This document shows positions 9,444-18,679 of a stretch of 64,000 bases of DNA, in pieces. The DNA is from Arachidicoccus ginsenosidivorans (GTDB taxonomy: Bacteria; Bacteroidota; Bacteroidia; Chitinophagales; Chitinophagaceae). Under the pieces are notes generated by a model. The model worked only from the letters and a program-made list of their open reading frames with translations, did not search any database and was not told the DNA's origin. The DNA lies in contig NZ_CP042434.1 in the NCBI RefSeq assembly GCF_007971385.1, forward strand, positions 558,001 to 622,000, given 5' to 3'. The translations under genes were made by a program, and so were the position numbers. Within the stretch, counting starts at the first letter, position 1, and every line of letters starts with the position of its first letter.

Positions 9444-9451
9444 TACCTTTG
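9444..9451 (+). promoter_or_regulatory. -7 element of the DUF2249 operon
   Basis: TACCTTTG fits TAnnTTTG, with a T-rich -33 region at 9426-9431. The expected transcript begins near 9458, about 29 nt before the ATG at 9487. Confidence 0.55.
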
Positions 9452-9486
9452 TCTCATTATTAAAAATTCAATAAAAACTTCAACAC

Positions 9487-9987
9487 ATGCAAACAACTGA
9501 TGAGAACATCATTAATGTTCAGGAGATTGAACCCAGATTAAGGCATCAAACGATATTCAATGTATTTAACACCTTAATGGAAGGCGAACATTTGCTTATT
9601 CATAACAATCACGATCCCAAGCCAGTATATTATCAATTGCTGGAATTAAGGGGCAACATTTTCTCCTGGGAATATTTACAACAAGGACCTGAGTGGTGGG
9701 ATATCAAAGTTACCAGAACCGTCCCGATAATCCCCACAGAAAAGCAAGAGGAGATTATACTGAATATACCAAAGGTGGAACCTCAGCAAAAACATGCATT
9801 AATATTCAAGGTATTTGAAACCCAACAACCAGGAGCAAGCTTTATTATCCATAATAATCATGATCCCAAACCTGTTTTCTATCAATTGCAAGCGTTGCAT
9901 GGAGACACATTTAGCTGGGATTATCTGCAGCAAGGGCCCCAGTGGTGGGATATACGTGTAAGTAAAAACTTGGAATCAAGTAAATAA
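9487..9987 (+). CDS. Tandem DUF2249 protein
   Basis: 166 residues made of two DUF2249 repeats. Each has the core HNNHDPKPV(Y/F)YQL followed by (W)EYLQQGPEWWD or its near copy (about 37-74 and 119-156). DUF2249 is a small TusA/SirA-like domain often found beside nitrite/NO metabolism, hemerythrin and iron-sulfur repair genes; its biochemistry is poorly known. First gene of a co-directional run of seven. No signal peptide, so cytoplasmic. Confidence 0.85.
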   Translation: MQTTDENIINVQEIEPRLRHQTIFNVFNTLMEGEHLLIHNNHDPKPVYYQLLELRGNIFSWEYLQQGPEWWDIKVTRTVPIIPTEKQEEIILNIPKVEPQQKHALIFKVFETQQPGASFIIHNNHDPKPVFYQLQALHGDTFSWDYLQQGPQWWDIRVSKNLESSK

Positions 9988-10009
9988 CACAAAAAAATTC
10001 ATAATTATT

Positions 10010-10846
10010 ATGCTGATCAATGAACGGACTAAAATAGCAGCACTTTTAAAGCACCATCCAGATGCATTGGAGGCCATTGTGCCACTCAGTCCAGACTTTA
10101 AAAAACTCCGCAACCCGGTCATGAGAAAATTAATGGCAGGCAGGACAACCATCGCCATGGCCTCCAAAATTGGAGGATGTACCCCAGAGGATTTTTATAA
10201 GGCATTGGTACCACTAGGTTTTGAGGTCGATCAGACTACTTTAGCCACCAAAAATCAAGGCCACCAAAAAAATAAGTCCATACCCGAATATTTACATAAC
10301 ATACCACAAGATAAACTCATTAATTTTGATGTACGTGCCATGTTGGATACAGGCAACGACCCCTTAAAATCCATCCAACAAAAAGTAAAATCCTTAAATC
10401 CGGGTGAAGTGCTGGTCATCATTAATAACTTTGAACCTGTTCCTTTAATAAAATTATTAGAAAAGCAAGGATTTCAGACATATGTTGATTTTATTGACCA
10501 GGACACCATTAAAACCTATTTTTATAAAACAACGAAGCAGGATGAAAAAACAGCACCAACCAATGTAGGTGATGAAAATCTGTCGACATCAGAGGATTGG
10601 GATACGCTTGTAAAAAAATATGAGGGAAATATGGTCAATATAGATGTCCGTCATCTGGAAATGCCGATGCCAATGATGACAATTTTAGAAAACCTGGAAA
10701 CCATGCCTACAGACAAAGCGCTCTATGTCCAGCACAAAAGAATCCCAGTTTTCCTTTTAACAGAGTTAAAAGATCGACAATTTGATTACCGGATTAAGGA
10801 AGTACAGGAGGGGGAAGTCTACCTATTGATATTTAAAAATATATAA
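10010..10846 (+). CDS. DUF1858-DUF2249 multidomain protein
   Basis: 278 residues. The first 70 match DUF1858, the domain found in Ric/ScdA-type and hybrid-cluster-related proteins (LLKHHPDALEAIVPLSPDF, RTTIAMASKIGGC). Two divergent DUF2249-like units follow (about 100-175, with NPGEVLVIINNFEPVPL, and about 205-278, with VNIDVRHLEMPMPMM). The DUF1858 + DUF2249 combination is typical of regulators or scaffolds in iron-centre repair under NO stress. Lies 22 bp after the tandem DUF2249 gene and 10 bp before the membrane protein gene, so clearly in the operon. Confidence 0.8.
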   Translation: MLINERTKIAALLKHHPDALEAIVPLSPDFKKLRNPVMRKLMAGRTTIAMASKIGGCTPEDFYKALVPLGFEVDQTTLATKNQGHQKNKSIPEYLHNIPQDKLINFDVRAMLDTGNDPLKSIQQKVKSLNPGEVLVIINNFEPVPLIKLLEKQGFQTYVDFIDQDTIKTYFYKTTKQDEKTAPTNVGDENLSTSEDWDTLVKKYEGNMVNIDVRHLEMPMPMMTILENLETMPTDKALYVQHKRIPVFLLTELKDRQFDYRIKEVQEGEVYLLIFKNI

Positions 10847-10856
10847 GTACCTTATA

Positions 10857-12130
10857 ATGACGCCTATTATCGGAGGATTACAAAAAACCACAAATTATAG
10901 AGTGGTATTGCCCTTTTATATTTATGCATCCTTAGGCTTACTCTTGGGTACTACCCTTTTATTGTTTAGCACCAAAGACCTATTTGTACATTATTTCAAT
11001 CCCCATATACTAGCCCTTACCCATTCTATGGCACTAGCCTGGGGTACCATGCTCATCTTTGGTGCCTCCCATCAATTATTGCCCGTTCTAGTGGAGGGAA
11101 AGCTAAATAGTGATAAATTAGCCTACCTCACCTTTGGATTGATGGCTATAGGTATTCCTTTTTTAATTTATGGATTTTATGTATTTAATGTTGGTGCACC
11201 ACTTAAAATAGGTGCAACTATGATTAATTTAGGCGTTCTTTGTTACCTTCTCAATGTCATAAGCACGGCTTTTAAAAATAACCAGAAAAACATCCACGCC
11301 TGGTTTGCTATCACAGCTACCATATGGTTGTTAACAACAACGTTTCTGGGGCTGTTACTGGTATTTAATTTTCAAACACCACTTCTGACAAATAATTCAG
11401 TTTATTATTTAGCTGTCCATGCACATCTCGGCATTATTGGATGGTTCTTATTAATGGTGATTGGCCTTGGCTCAAGATTGATACCCATGTTTTTAATCTC
11501 AAAATACACAAATAACAAGATACTTTGGTTGATTTTTGCGCTATTGAACTTTGCATTAATCAGCTTTTTAGGCTTTTATCTTTCAGGCGCCCCAACTTAC
11601 TTATATTATATACCAAACGTAATGGGTGTTGCTGCTATATTATTATTTGGCAGACATTGTTACAAGGCCTATAAAATCAGAATAAGGAAAAATGTAGATC
11701 AGCAAGTAACAACATCTTTAATTTCTATCGTGCTTATGCTTATACCATTTATCATACTTATAGTAACAATCGGCGCAATACCAAAAGCCTATATCAATAG
11801 AATGGTTATGTTATATGGTTTCACTATATTTTTTGGTTGGATCACTGCAATAATTCTAGGCATGACCTTCAAAACGATGCCTTTTATTATCTGGAACAAA
11901 GTATACCACAGCAAAGCACACAAAGGCAGAACGCCAGCTCCAAAAGAGATTTTCAATAACAAAGTCTACAAAATCATGCAATTGTGTTACCTAGGGGATT
12001 TGCCATCATTATCATTGGCATCATACTACTCAATCAAATAATTTTACAGACGGGTGCAATATTCTTATTTGTTTCAGCCATATTATACGTTTACAACATG
12101 ATGATTACAACCAACCATAAATCAAAATAA
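10857..12130 (+). CDS. Heme-copper-oxidase subunit I-like membrane protein, frameshifted near the end
   Basis: The reconstructed protein has 424 residues and about 12 hydrophobic segments. His residues sit where heme ligands of CcoN/NorB-type subunits are found (HILALTHSMALAWG, GASHQLLPV, YLAVHAHLGIIGW). The frame breaks at the G4 run 11994-11997. One extra G restores a last membrane helix (FAIIIIGIILL) and a stop at 12130, 2 bp before the next gene. Such stand-alone CcoN/NorB-like proteins accompany DUF2249, MIP18 and Rrf2 genes in Bacteroidota. A role in NO or oxygen handling is plausible, but I cannot say it is catalytic. Confidence 0.7.
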
Positions 12131-12132
12131 TT

Positions 12133-12456
12133 ATGAATATCAAGACAAATAATAACGAAAAATGTGATTATGCCTTACAAGATTTATATAATGTAATAGA
12201 CCCGGAAATCGGCCTAAACATCGTGGATCTAGGTCTTCTATATGAAATGTATTTTGATGAAGATGCAAAAAAACTAGAATGCATCATGACGTTAACCACC
12301 CAATTTTGCCCTATGGGTGAAGCTATCACATCAGATACACACAATTCTCTTGAGCAATCATTCCCAGATTGGGACATTATCATCAACCTTATTTTTGAAC
12401 CAGCATGGAATATGAATATGATTTCTATGACCGGTCGTGAATATTTAGGTCAATAA
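12133..12456 (+). CDS. MIP18/DUF59 family iron-sulfur assembly protein (SufT/PaaD-like)
   Basis: 107 residues, a single MIP18 domain: VIDPEIGLNIVDLGLLYEM near 20-38 and the conserved Cys in TTQFCPMGEAI near 60. The family helps Fe-S cluster maturation. It starts right after the corrected end of the membrane gene and is followed by an Rrf2 regulator, which itself normally binds an Fe-S cluster. This placement supports a shared Fe-S/NO function for the operon. Confidence 0.85.
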   Translation: MNIKTNNNEKCDYALQDLYNVIDPEIGLNIVDLGLLYEMYFDEDAKKLECIMTLTTQFCPMGEAITSDTHNSLEQSFPDWDIIINLIFEPAWNMNMISMTGREYLGQ

Positions 12457-12480
12457 GGGTAGTACAATAAAATTAAACAT

Positions 12481-12912
12481 ATGCTGAGTCTTACTTGTAA
12501 AACCGCCATCAAAGCGGTTATTTATCTGTCAAAAAAAAGCGAAAACGGTGAAAAAGCAAATATAAAGGAGATTTCCAGCGAAATCAACGCCAGTGAACAT
12601 ACTGTCGGCAAAATATTGCAGCTATTAGCCCGAAACAAAATAATTAATAGTCTAAAAGGACCTGCAGGTGGGTTTTATCTAAATCCAGCACAACAGCAAC
12701 AACCCATTATAAAAATTGTCGAGGCAGTCGAAGGCATTGAGGTGTTTAAAGAATGTGGCCTTGGTTTGAGCCAGTGTTCCTCCGCGCACCCATGCCCTAT
12801 TCATAGTGAATATAAGGTTGCAAGGGAATTAATGGAGAAGATATTTAGGGAAAGAAAAATACAAAATCTTTGTAATTCTGTCCAGGAGGGTTCGGCATAC
12901 CTGATTGGTTAG
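12481..12912 (+). CDS. Rrf2-family transcriptional regulator (NsrR/IscR type)
   Basis: 143 residues: winged HTH (CKTAIKAVIYLSKK, ASEHTVGKILQLLARNKIINSLKGPAGGFYL) and three Cys in CGLGLSQCSSAHPC (C-x6-C-x5-C), the cluster ligand pattern of Rrf2 sensors. Members sense NO or cluster status. Embedded in the DUF2249 operon, it is the probable local NO-responsive regulator, possibly self-regulating. Confidence 0.88.
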   Translation: MLSLTCKTAIKAVIYLSKKSENGEKANIKEISSEINASEHTVGKILQLLARNKIINSLKGPAGGFYLNPAQQQQPIIKIVEAVEGIEVFKECGLGLSQCSSAHPCPIHSEYKVARELMEKIFRERKIQNLCNSVQEGSAYLIG

Positions 12913-12954
12913 ACCGAATTCCATAATAAACATTTTAAGATTAAATTTTAAACA

Positions 12955-13716
12955 ATGAGTATAGAAAAAAACATAAATGGAGAACTAGATGTACGGGTAC
13001 TGATACCCATTGAACGCCATAAATTACTGATCAATCTTTTTAAAGAACTGCCATTAAATGATGACTTTGTCTTTATTAATGACCATGATCCCCTACCCCT
13101 ATTCTATGAGCTTCGTTCCATCTACGGCGACGTTGTAGGTTGGGACTATCTTAACCGTGGCGGTAGAGAATGGAAGGTAAAGGTAAAACGGCTCGAAGAA
13201 TCAAAAGAAGTAGAATTTGAAGGCATCTCTACGCTATTAGATCTTAATATTGCTGAAAAGTCCAAATGGAATCAAATTGTGTTTCACCGTTATGGAATGA
13301 TGGAAGCAAATACAACAATGGAATTAATCGCTTCAGAAGATCCGGTAGATATACACGGTATTTTTATCAGAAAATTTGAGGGCAAACACAAATGGATTTA
13401 TAAAAAGAAAAACGAACATGAATTTGTTATTCATATAACCAAACTGGATAATAGTGGATTAGGGGATGATGGATTCTCCGTGGTCAATGAATTTGATTTA
13501 CGGCCATTTCCACCAACTGAAAGGCATGAAATGTTTTACAAGGCATTTGCAGATATTGGACCCGGAGAAGCTTTTGAATTCACCAATGATCATGACCCAA
13601 AACCCCTTTATTACCAAATGGAAGCAGAAAGCAAAGAGCCATTCAGATGGGAATATCTGGAAAAGGGACCCGAAGACTGGAAAGTCAGGGTGATCAAAGT
13701 TAAAAATAAAAAATAA
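12955..13716 (+). CDS. Two-domain DUF2249 protein with a central insert
   Basis: 253 residues. A DUF2249 unit lies at each end: NDHDPLPLFYELRS with WDYLNRGGREWKV (about 40-80), and NDHDPKPLYYQME with WEYLEKGPEDWKV (about 207-247). The middle 100 residues (with FHRYGMMEANTTMELIASEDPVD) may be a third, worn copy. This is the third DUF2249 gene in 4 kb, giving at least five recognisable domain copies in the operon. Follows the Rrf2 gene by 42 bp and precedes the hemerythrin gene by 10 bp. Confidence 0.8.
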   Translation: MSIEKNINGELDVRVLIPIERHKLLINLFKELPLNDDFVFINDHDPLPLFYELRSIYGDVVGWDYLNRGGREWKVKVKRLEESKEVEFEGISTLLDLNIAEKSKWNQIVFHRYGMMEANTTMELIASEDPVDIHGIFIRKFEGKHKWIYKKKNEHEFVIHITKLDNSGLGDDGFSVVNEFDLRPFPPTERHEMFYKAFADIGPGEAFEFTNDHDPKPLYYQMEAESKEPFRWEYLEKGPEDWKVRVIKVKNKK

Positions 13717-13726
13717 CAACCACCCC

Positions 13727-14239
13727 ATGAAAAGGCAACAGGAGAGGTCACTCCGTGATTTTTTTACCAGTGATCACAGAAGAATTGAAACGATCTTTGA
13801 GCAGGCCACAAAAGATAGGTATAATGTGATTTTAGAAAAATACCACGAATTTAGGATTGGACTATTGACACATATTAAAATGGAGGAAAAAATCCTCTTT
13901 GTGGCGGCTCAAAAAGCCAACGGCGGTATACCACTTCCTTTACAGGCTAAACTGCGATTGGACCATGGAGCCCTCACCTCCCTGTTAGTTTGCTTTCCTA
14001 CTGCGCAAGTAATTAATGCAATTGCACAAATCATGCACCAGCACGACAAACTTGAAGAAGAGGAAGGTGGCATGTACGAAGCATGCGAAAATTTAACCTT
14101 GCACGAGACGCAAAAAATACTGAATGATCTAAAAAATGTAACGCCTGTCCCGGTCCATCCATTCAATTTGGCTGTTTATGCCCTGGACGCAGCCAAAAGA
14201 TCCATCAAAAGGGCCGGGTTCGACATGGATATTTCTTAA
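13727..14239 (+). CDS. Hemerythrin (HHE cation-binding) domain protein
   Basis: 170 residues, all helical. Candidate di-iron ligands are H17 (SDHRRIE), H49 and E53 (THIKMEEKI), H80 (LDHGA) and H104/H106 with E110 (HQHDKLEEEE). The family binds O2 or NO, or serves iron-centre repair like the Ric C-terminal domain. Here the DUF1858 and hemerythrin parts of Ric-like proteins are on separate genes of one operon. Last gene of the run; no clear terminator follows. Confidence 0.85.
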   Translation: MKRQQERSLRDFFTSDHRRIETIFEQATKDRYNVILEKYHEFRIGLLTHIKMEEKILFVAAQKANGGIPLPLQAKLRLDHGALTSLLVCFPTAQVINAIAQIMHQHDKLEEEEGGMYEACENLTLHETQKILNDLKNVTPVPVHPFNLAVYALDAAKRSIKRAGFDMDIS

Positions 14240-14464
14240 TTTTAGCAACCTTCATTTGGTTTTGCTGTAAAAAAGTGATCAAATTATTTTCTCTAAATAA
14301 ATCAACTCAATTACTAACAGCGTGCTAATCGTTCACCACACAGTGTAAAACCTGCTAGACCCAACGTTTTTAAAAAGCAGCTTTGGACCCAGTTAGGGGC
14401 CTCAAATCGCGGTCGATCCAGATTTGATCCGTAAATTGCATTATTGTATAAAAAATCAATAATC

Positions 14465-15727
14465 ATGATAGTCAAGCAAAAAGGATTAAAAGCGTCAAAG
14501 CAATACATTACTTATGTTTTACTCGCAATCATCGCCTTAAATAGTACTACTGTTTTCGCTCAGCAAGAGAATTTATCTAAAGCACATTCAACATCAAAAT
14601 ATAGCATTCAAAAATCTGACAGGTGGACAAAATTATTCAAACGTCAGATGGGCTGGACCGGCGGCGACGGAATCTATTCCATACAGTTACCTGCAGGATT
14701 TCAAAATCCTATGGTCAGAAAAGGTGAAAAAAATATTCTATTCCTGTTTAGTGATTCCATTATAGATACCCTCGTTAACGGCAATCAAACAGGCAATGGA
14801 TTTACCATGGTTCATAATGCAGTGGCAATATTAAATGGCGTCAGCCCAGATAGCCCACAAATACATTTTCATTGGCAAAAAAGAGCCACAGGTCATCCAG
14901 GATCTGTATTTATGCCAACCGACCAGCAAAAACTAAACGCATCTTCAGATGACTCCATATATTACTGGCTGGGAGATGGCATTGCCTTAGATAATAAAAC
15001 TCAGCAAAGTAAAGACGATCCCGCGCTAGCTATCTTTGCCTATAAAATGATCAACACCAGTTCAGAACCTTTTGGCTTTAAAGATATTGCTAATGATCTA
15101 TTGCTAACTGATCCTCAATTTAATATTATAAAAACAATCGAGTTACCTGTTATTGCCGAGGGAAATTTCGGTGCTGGAATTTACCAGGAAAATAATTACC
15201 TTAAAACCAAAAATAAGCCCAGCATAGCCGAAGAACCCTTTATTTATATCTATGGTGTACGCGGCATACATAAGGGCTTAATCGTTGCCCGCACAACAAA
15301 AATGAATTTAACAAAACCAAAAACCTGGGAATATTATACGGGACAAAATTGGGAAAAAGACATCCATCAATTGAAGGACATTACAGCACATGTATCAAAT
15401 GAATTAAGTGTGACTAAAACCCCTGATGGCCGTTATGCGCTCATCTATCAGTTAGACGGGATTCAACCATATATTGGTATGAAGCTATCACCTACACCTT
15501 ATGGCCCTTTTAGCAAAATGGACACACTTTGGCATTGTACAGAACCAACGGCTGGCAATAAATTATTAGTGTATAACGCAAAGGCACATCCAAGTATATC
15601 TCCATCCGGCAAACTTCTCATCAGTTACAACGTCAACTCACTTGATTTTTTAAATAAATTAAGTAAAGAACCTACTTTTTATAGACCAAGATTTTTATTG
15701 CTTACCTGGCAAAAAACAACCCATTAA
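14465..15727 (+). CDS. Secreted DUF4185/DUF5005-like propeller protein
   Basis: 420 residues from ATG 14465; a TTG at 14444 only adds seven residues before the signal peptide (YVLLAIIALNSTTVFAQ). The start of the mature domain, QMGWTGGDGIYSIQLP then ILFLFSDSIID, is typical of DUF4185/DUF5005 proteins, which have a five-bladed propeller related to GH43/GH117. Further propeller-like repeats: FMPTDQQKL, YYWLGDGIAL, YIYGVRGIHKGLIVAR, HPSISPSGKLLISY. Probably periplasmic or exported glycan binding or hydrolysis; no activity can be assigned. Confidence 0.7.
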   Translation: MIVKQKGLKASKQYITYVLLAIIALNSTTVFAQQENLSKAHSTSKYSIQKSDRWTKLFKRQMGWTGGDGIYSIQLPAGFQNPMVRKGEKNILFLFSDSIIDTLVNGNQTGNGFTMVHNAVAILNGVSPDSPQIHFHWQKRATGHPGSVFMPTDQQKLNASSDDSIYYWLGDGIALDNKTQQSKDDPALAIFAYKMINTSSEPFGFKDIANDLLLTDPQFNIIKTIELPVIAEGNFGAGIYQENNYLKTKNKPSIAEEPFIYIYGVRGIHKGLIVARTTKMNLTKPKTWEYYTGQNWEKDIHQLKDITAHVSNELSVTKTPDGRYALIYQLDGIQPYIGMKLSPTPYGPFSKMDTLWHCTEPTAGNKLLVYNAKAHPSISPSGKLLISYNVNSLDFLNKLSKEPTFYRPRFLLLTWQKTTH

Positions 15728-15818
15728 TTATCATCTACCAAAGTTTAAACATCGAAAAAAGTATCGATTGTATTTTATTTTAATTAGCCCAAATGTGTTT
15801 TAATTCATAATGACACAT

Positions 15819-15855
15819 TACATTTGCTGCGCACTAACAGCATGACTCAATGCTG
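15819..15855 (+). promoter_or_regulatory. Promoter and 5' hairpin of the BtuB-like gene
   Basis: -7 element TACATTTG (15819-15826). The expected transcript starts near 15833 and almost at once forms a hairpin, CAGCAT-GACTCA-ATGCTG (15838-15855), followed by CTTTTATTT. This could be a stability hairpin or a weak attenuator. About 60 nt of leader remain before the ATG. Confidence 0.45.
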
Positions 15856-15914
15856 CTTTTATTTAACTTAAATCATTGTATCGGATCACTGGGCAATAGA
15901 TGCAAGTATTAATT

Positions 15915-17774
15915 ATGAAAAAAATATTTCTTACGATAGGCGTACTCGCCTCCTTTTTCTCATTTGCGCAACAAAAAAAAGATCAAAGCAATCAACTCGA
16001 TGATGTAATTATACAAGGAAATCGCATCCAGACACCATTTAGCCAGGCAACTCGCGATATCCAAATCGTTACACAGCAAGAGATTGAGCAAATGCCTGTC
16101 AGATCACTTAATGAAGTATTGTCATACATAAGTGGTGTAGATATACGCCAAAGAGGCCCCTTTGGAGCGCAGGCGGACATTTCTATTGATGGCGGTACAT
16201 CTGAACAAACACTTGTACTTTTAAATGGAGTCAAATTAATCGATGCGCAATCCGCGCACAATATGATGAACATTCCCATTCCCTTAAGCGCTATTGATCA
16301 CATTGAAATTCTAAGGGGTGCCGCTGCCAGAATTTATGGCATCAATGCACTTACAGGAGCCATTAACATTGTCACTAAAACATTAGATCACCCTTCCTTA
16401 AATATTGATGTCCATAGCGGAAGTTCTTTTAAAAACAAAGACGAAGGGGATGGATCAGGTATTTACTGGGGTGGTGGTGCAGCATTAACCGGAACCTTTG
16501 GTAATAAAAAGGTTAACCATTTGCTTGCTGCCTCACAAAATAATTATAACGGCCAAAGATATAATTCAGCCTCGAAAGCCAGTAAGATATTCTATGATGG
16601 CAATTACAACATCAATGATAATAACAGCATCCAAGCAATGGCCGGATATGCCAGAAGTCATTATGGCGCCAACGGTTTTTATGCAGCACCTGGTGATGTA
16701 AATTCTGCAGAAATCGTTAAATCCTCTGTCTTTAGTTTATCCTCCAGACATAAATTTGGCAAGTTTATACTGGCTCCAAGAATCAGTGATCGATATGGTG
16801 ATGACGATTACAGATATTTTAAAGATGATTTAAGTACGGCCAGGTCCAGACATTATACGAATGCCTTAATGCTTGAACTCAATAGTAGCCTGGAAACAGC
16901 CATTGGCACCATCGGCATTGGCTGGGAATCCAGATTTGAGAAAATCAGTAGTTCCAATATCGGCAAACACAAAAGAGAAAACCATGGCGCTTATGCGGAA
17001 CTAAAGTCCTCAATAGGCAGGAAACTGGAAGGCTCAGTGGGCCTATATGCCAATTATAACACCGATTACAATTGGCAGCTTTATCCCGGTTTGGATCTTG
17101 CTTATCTAATAGATACCCATTGGAAAATCTCAGCCAGCGCCGGCTCAGGCGAGCGTGTTCCTTCTTTTACGGATCTATATTTAGATCAACGACCGGGGAA
17201 TATAGGCAATCCGGATATTCAGCCTGAAAGTGCCTGGAACTATGAAGGTAATATCCAGTACAATAAAAAGAATTTTAAATTCCAGGCCGGTTATTTTTAC
17301 AGAACAATCAGTGATTTCATTGACTGGGTAAGAGAAAATGAAAGTGAACCTTACGCACCCATTAATTTTGGCAAAAATAAGATTCAGGGCATTTATGGAA
17401 GAATACAACAGTCATTTGACCTTGGTCACAAACAAAAATTTGGCTATCACCTGAGCTATAACTACCTCAACCCAATTATTGACAGGTCAAGTGATTTGCA
17501 GTCAAAATACGCACTCGAGTCCCTGAAGCATCAGTTTATTGCTGGTATTAATTATGGCATAGGACAGTTCTCCTGCCAGCTAGAAAATCGACTCTTAAAA
17601 CGTGAACTGGCAGATGGCTATGACGTCGCTGATTTTAGGGCAAATTATCAAATCAACAAAATCACCCTCTACAGTTCAATCAATAATATTTTCGATGCCC
17701 AGTATACAGAAGCAGGCGCAGTCCCCATGCCAACCAGATGGTTTGCACTTGGGGCCAAGTTCAAGCTCCAATAA
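15915..17774 (+). CDS. BtuB-like TonB-dependent receptor
   Basis: 619 residues from ATG 15915, with signal peptide (MKKIFLTIGVLASFFSFAQ) and a TonB-box-like LDDVIIQG. The plug is typical of the small BtuB group: LNEVLSYISGVDIRQRGP, ISIDGGTSEQTLVLLNGVKL, IEILRGAAARIYGINALTGAI. The barrel ends FALGAKFKL. Length and plug match cobalamin receptors better than siderophore receptors. No cobalamin riboswitch is visible upstream, so the ligand stays open. Single-gene unit. Confidence 0.8.
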   Translation: MKKIFLTIGVLASFFSFAQQKKDQSNQLDDVIIQGNRIQTPFSQATRDIQIVTQQEIEQMPVRSLNEVLSYISGVDIRQRGPFGAQADISIDGGTSEQTLVLLNGVKLIDAQSAHNMMNIPIPLSAIDHIEILRGAAARIYGINALTGAINIVTKTLDHPSLNIDVHSGSSFKNKDEGDGSGIYWGGGAALTGTFGNKKVNHLLAASQNNYNGQRYNSASKASKIFYDGNYNINDNNSIQAMAGYARSHYGANGFYAAPGDVNSAEIVKSSVFSLSSRHKFGKFILAPRISDRYGDDDYRYFKDDLSTARSRHYTNALMLELNSSLETAIGTIGIGWESRFEKISSSNIGKHKRENHGAYAELKSSIGRKLEGSVGLYANYNTDYNWQLYPGLDLAYLIDTHWKISASAGSGERVPSFTDLYLDQRPGNIGNPDIQPESAWNYEGNIQYNKKNFKFQAGYFYRTISDFIDWVRENESEPYAPINFGKNKIQGIYGRIQQSFDLGHKQKFGYHLSYNYLNPIIDRSSDLQSKYALESLKHQFIAGINYGIGQFSCQLENRLLKRELADGYDVADFRANYQINKITLYSSINNIFDAQYTEAGAVPMPTRWFALGAKFKLQ

Positions 17775-17798
17775 TATACAAAATACAGCAACTTAAAA

Positions 17799-18437
17799 TC
17801 AAGCCTTACCCACCCTATCTTTAGCGAGCAATTGCCGCTGGCTAAAGATATAGTGGGTATTTTTATCTGCTAACCAGCTGATCAATTTAAAAATTCCAAC
17901 TATATTTAACAAAATACCGAGTGGGATACCAATTAAATAATCACTAAATGAAGCCATATGCCGGGCTACAACCAGGTTATAATAGCCATAAACACAAGGA
18001 ACAAAAAAAATAAGGCTGCTGACCATTCCCGCATTAAACCAGGTTTTGCCCTTTATATTAAAGACAAACATATGGGCAATAATATTACCCAGGGACACCA
18101 GCATCGTCGCCATTCCCAGCCACATTGCATGCTTGCCGATGATCGCTGCTGTAATATAGGTCGCCCAACCTATGATTACGTTTATAATAAAAGCAGTATT
18201 GGTATTTAGAGGATAACGATCCGGTAGCTGGCTATTAAACATAATATGGTTGACCATACCCGGGAAGGTACCTACCAGTCGATATTCTTCCACCTGATGG
18301 AAAAACAAGGATATTAAGCTAAGCCACATTAACAACTGATAATGGGATAAATATCTAAGGAATGTCAAAACCATTATCAGTGTAAGCATACCTAAAATGC
18401 CCCCGATATCGTACCAGTGACGACGTAAAAAATTCAT
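17799..18437 (-). CDS. HXXEE-domain membrane protein
   Basis: 212 residues with five or six membrane helices. FFHQVEEYRLVGTFPG near 46-61 contains the HxxEE motif that names this family; a second His (NIIAHMF) lies in a later helix. Function of the family is unknown. Convergent with the BtuB-like gene (25 bp apart); followed upstream by 240 bp without a gene. Confidence 0.75.
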   Translation of the reverse strand: MNFLRRHWYDIGGILGMLTLIMVLTFLRYLSHYQLLMWLSLISLFFHQVEEYRLVGTFPGMVNHIMFNSQLPDRYPLNTNTAFIINVIIGWATYITAAIIGKHAMWLGMATMLVSLGNIIAHMFVFNIKGKTWFNAGMVSSLIFFVPCVYGYYNLVVARHMASFSDYLIGIPLGILLNIVGIFKLISWLADKNTHYIFSQRQLLAKDRVGKA

Positions 18438-18679
18438 GTCAAATATTTTATAATAAGATAGGTGCGTCTTATTGGTTGGCCATATTCTGGGATGAAGTTA
18501 CTTATACCCCAAAATACCGGAAGGCAATATGCACAAAAACACATTACCTTCCCATAAAGATAAAAAAGTTTGACAATAGTCATTCAATCCCCCATAAATT
18601 AATGCCAATCAATCAGCCCAAGCAAAGCAATCATTCACAATCCTACTTTCAAATCGTTAGAAGCCTAAATTACGTTTTA

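Noticed and set aside
14314..14508. Small minus-strand frame upstream of the propeller gene
   Set aside because: Overlaps the start of the propeller gene and shows no signal, domain or promoter.
15728..15914. Possible cobalamin riboswitch before the BtuB-like gene
   Set aside because: The leader is short and lacks the conserved B12-box and core elements; only a small hairpin is present.
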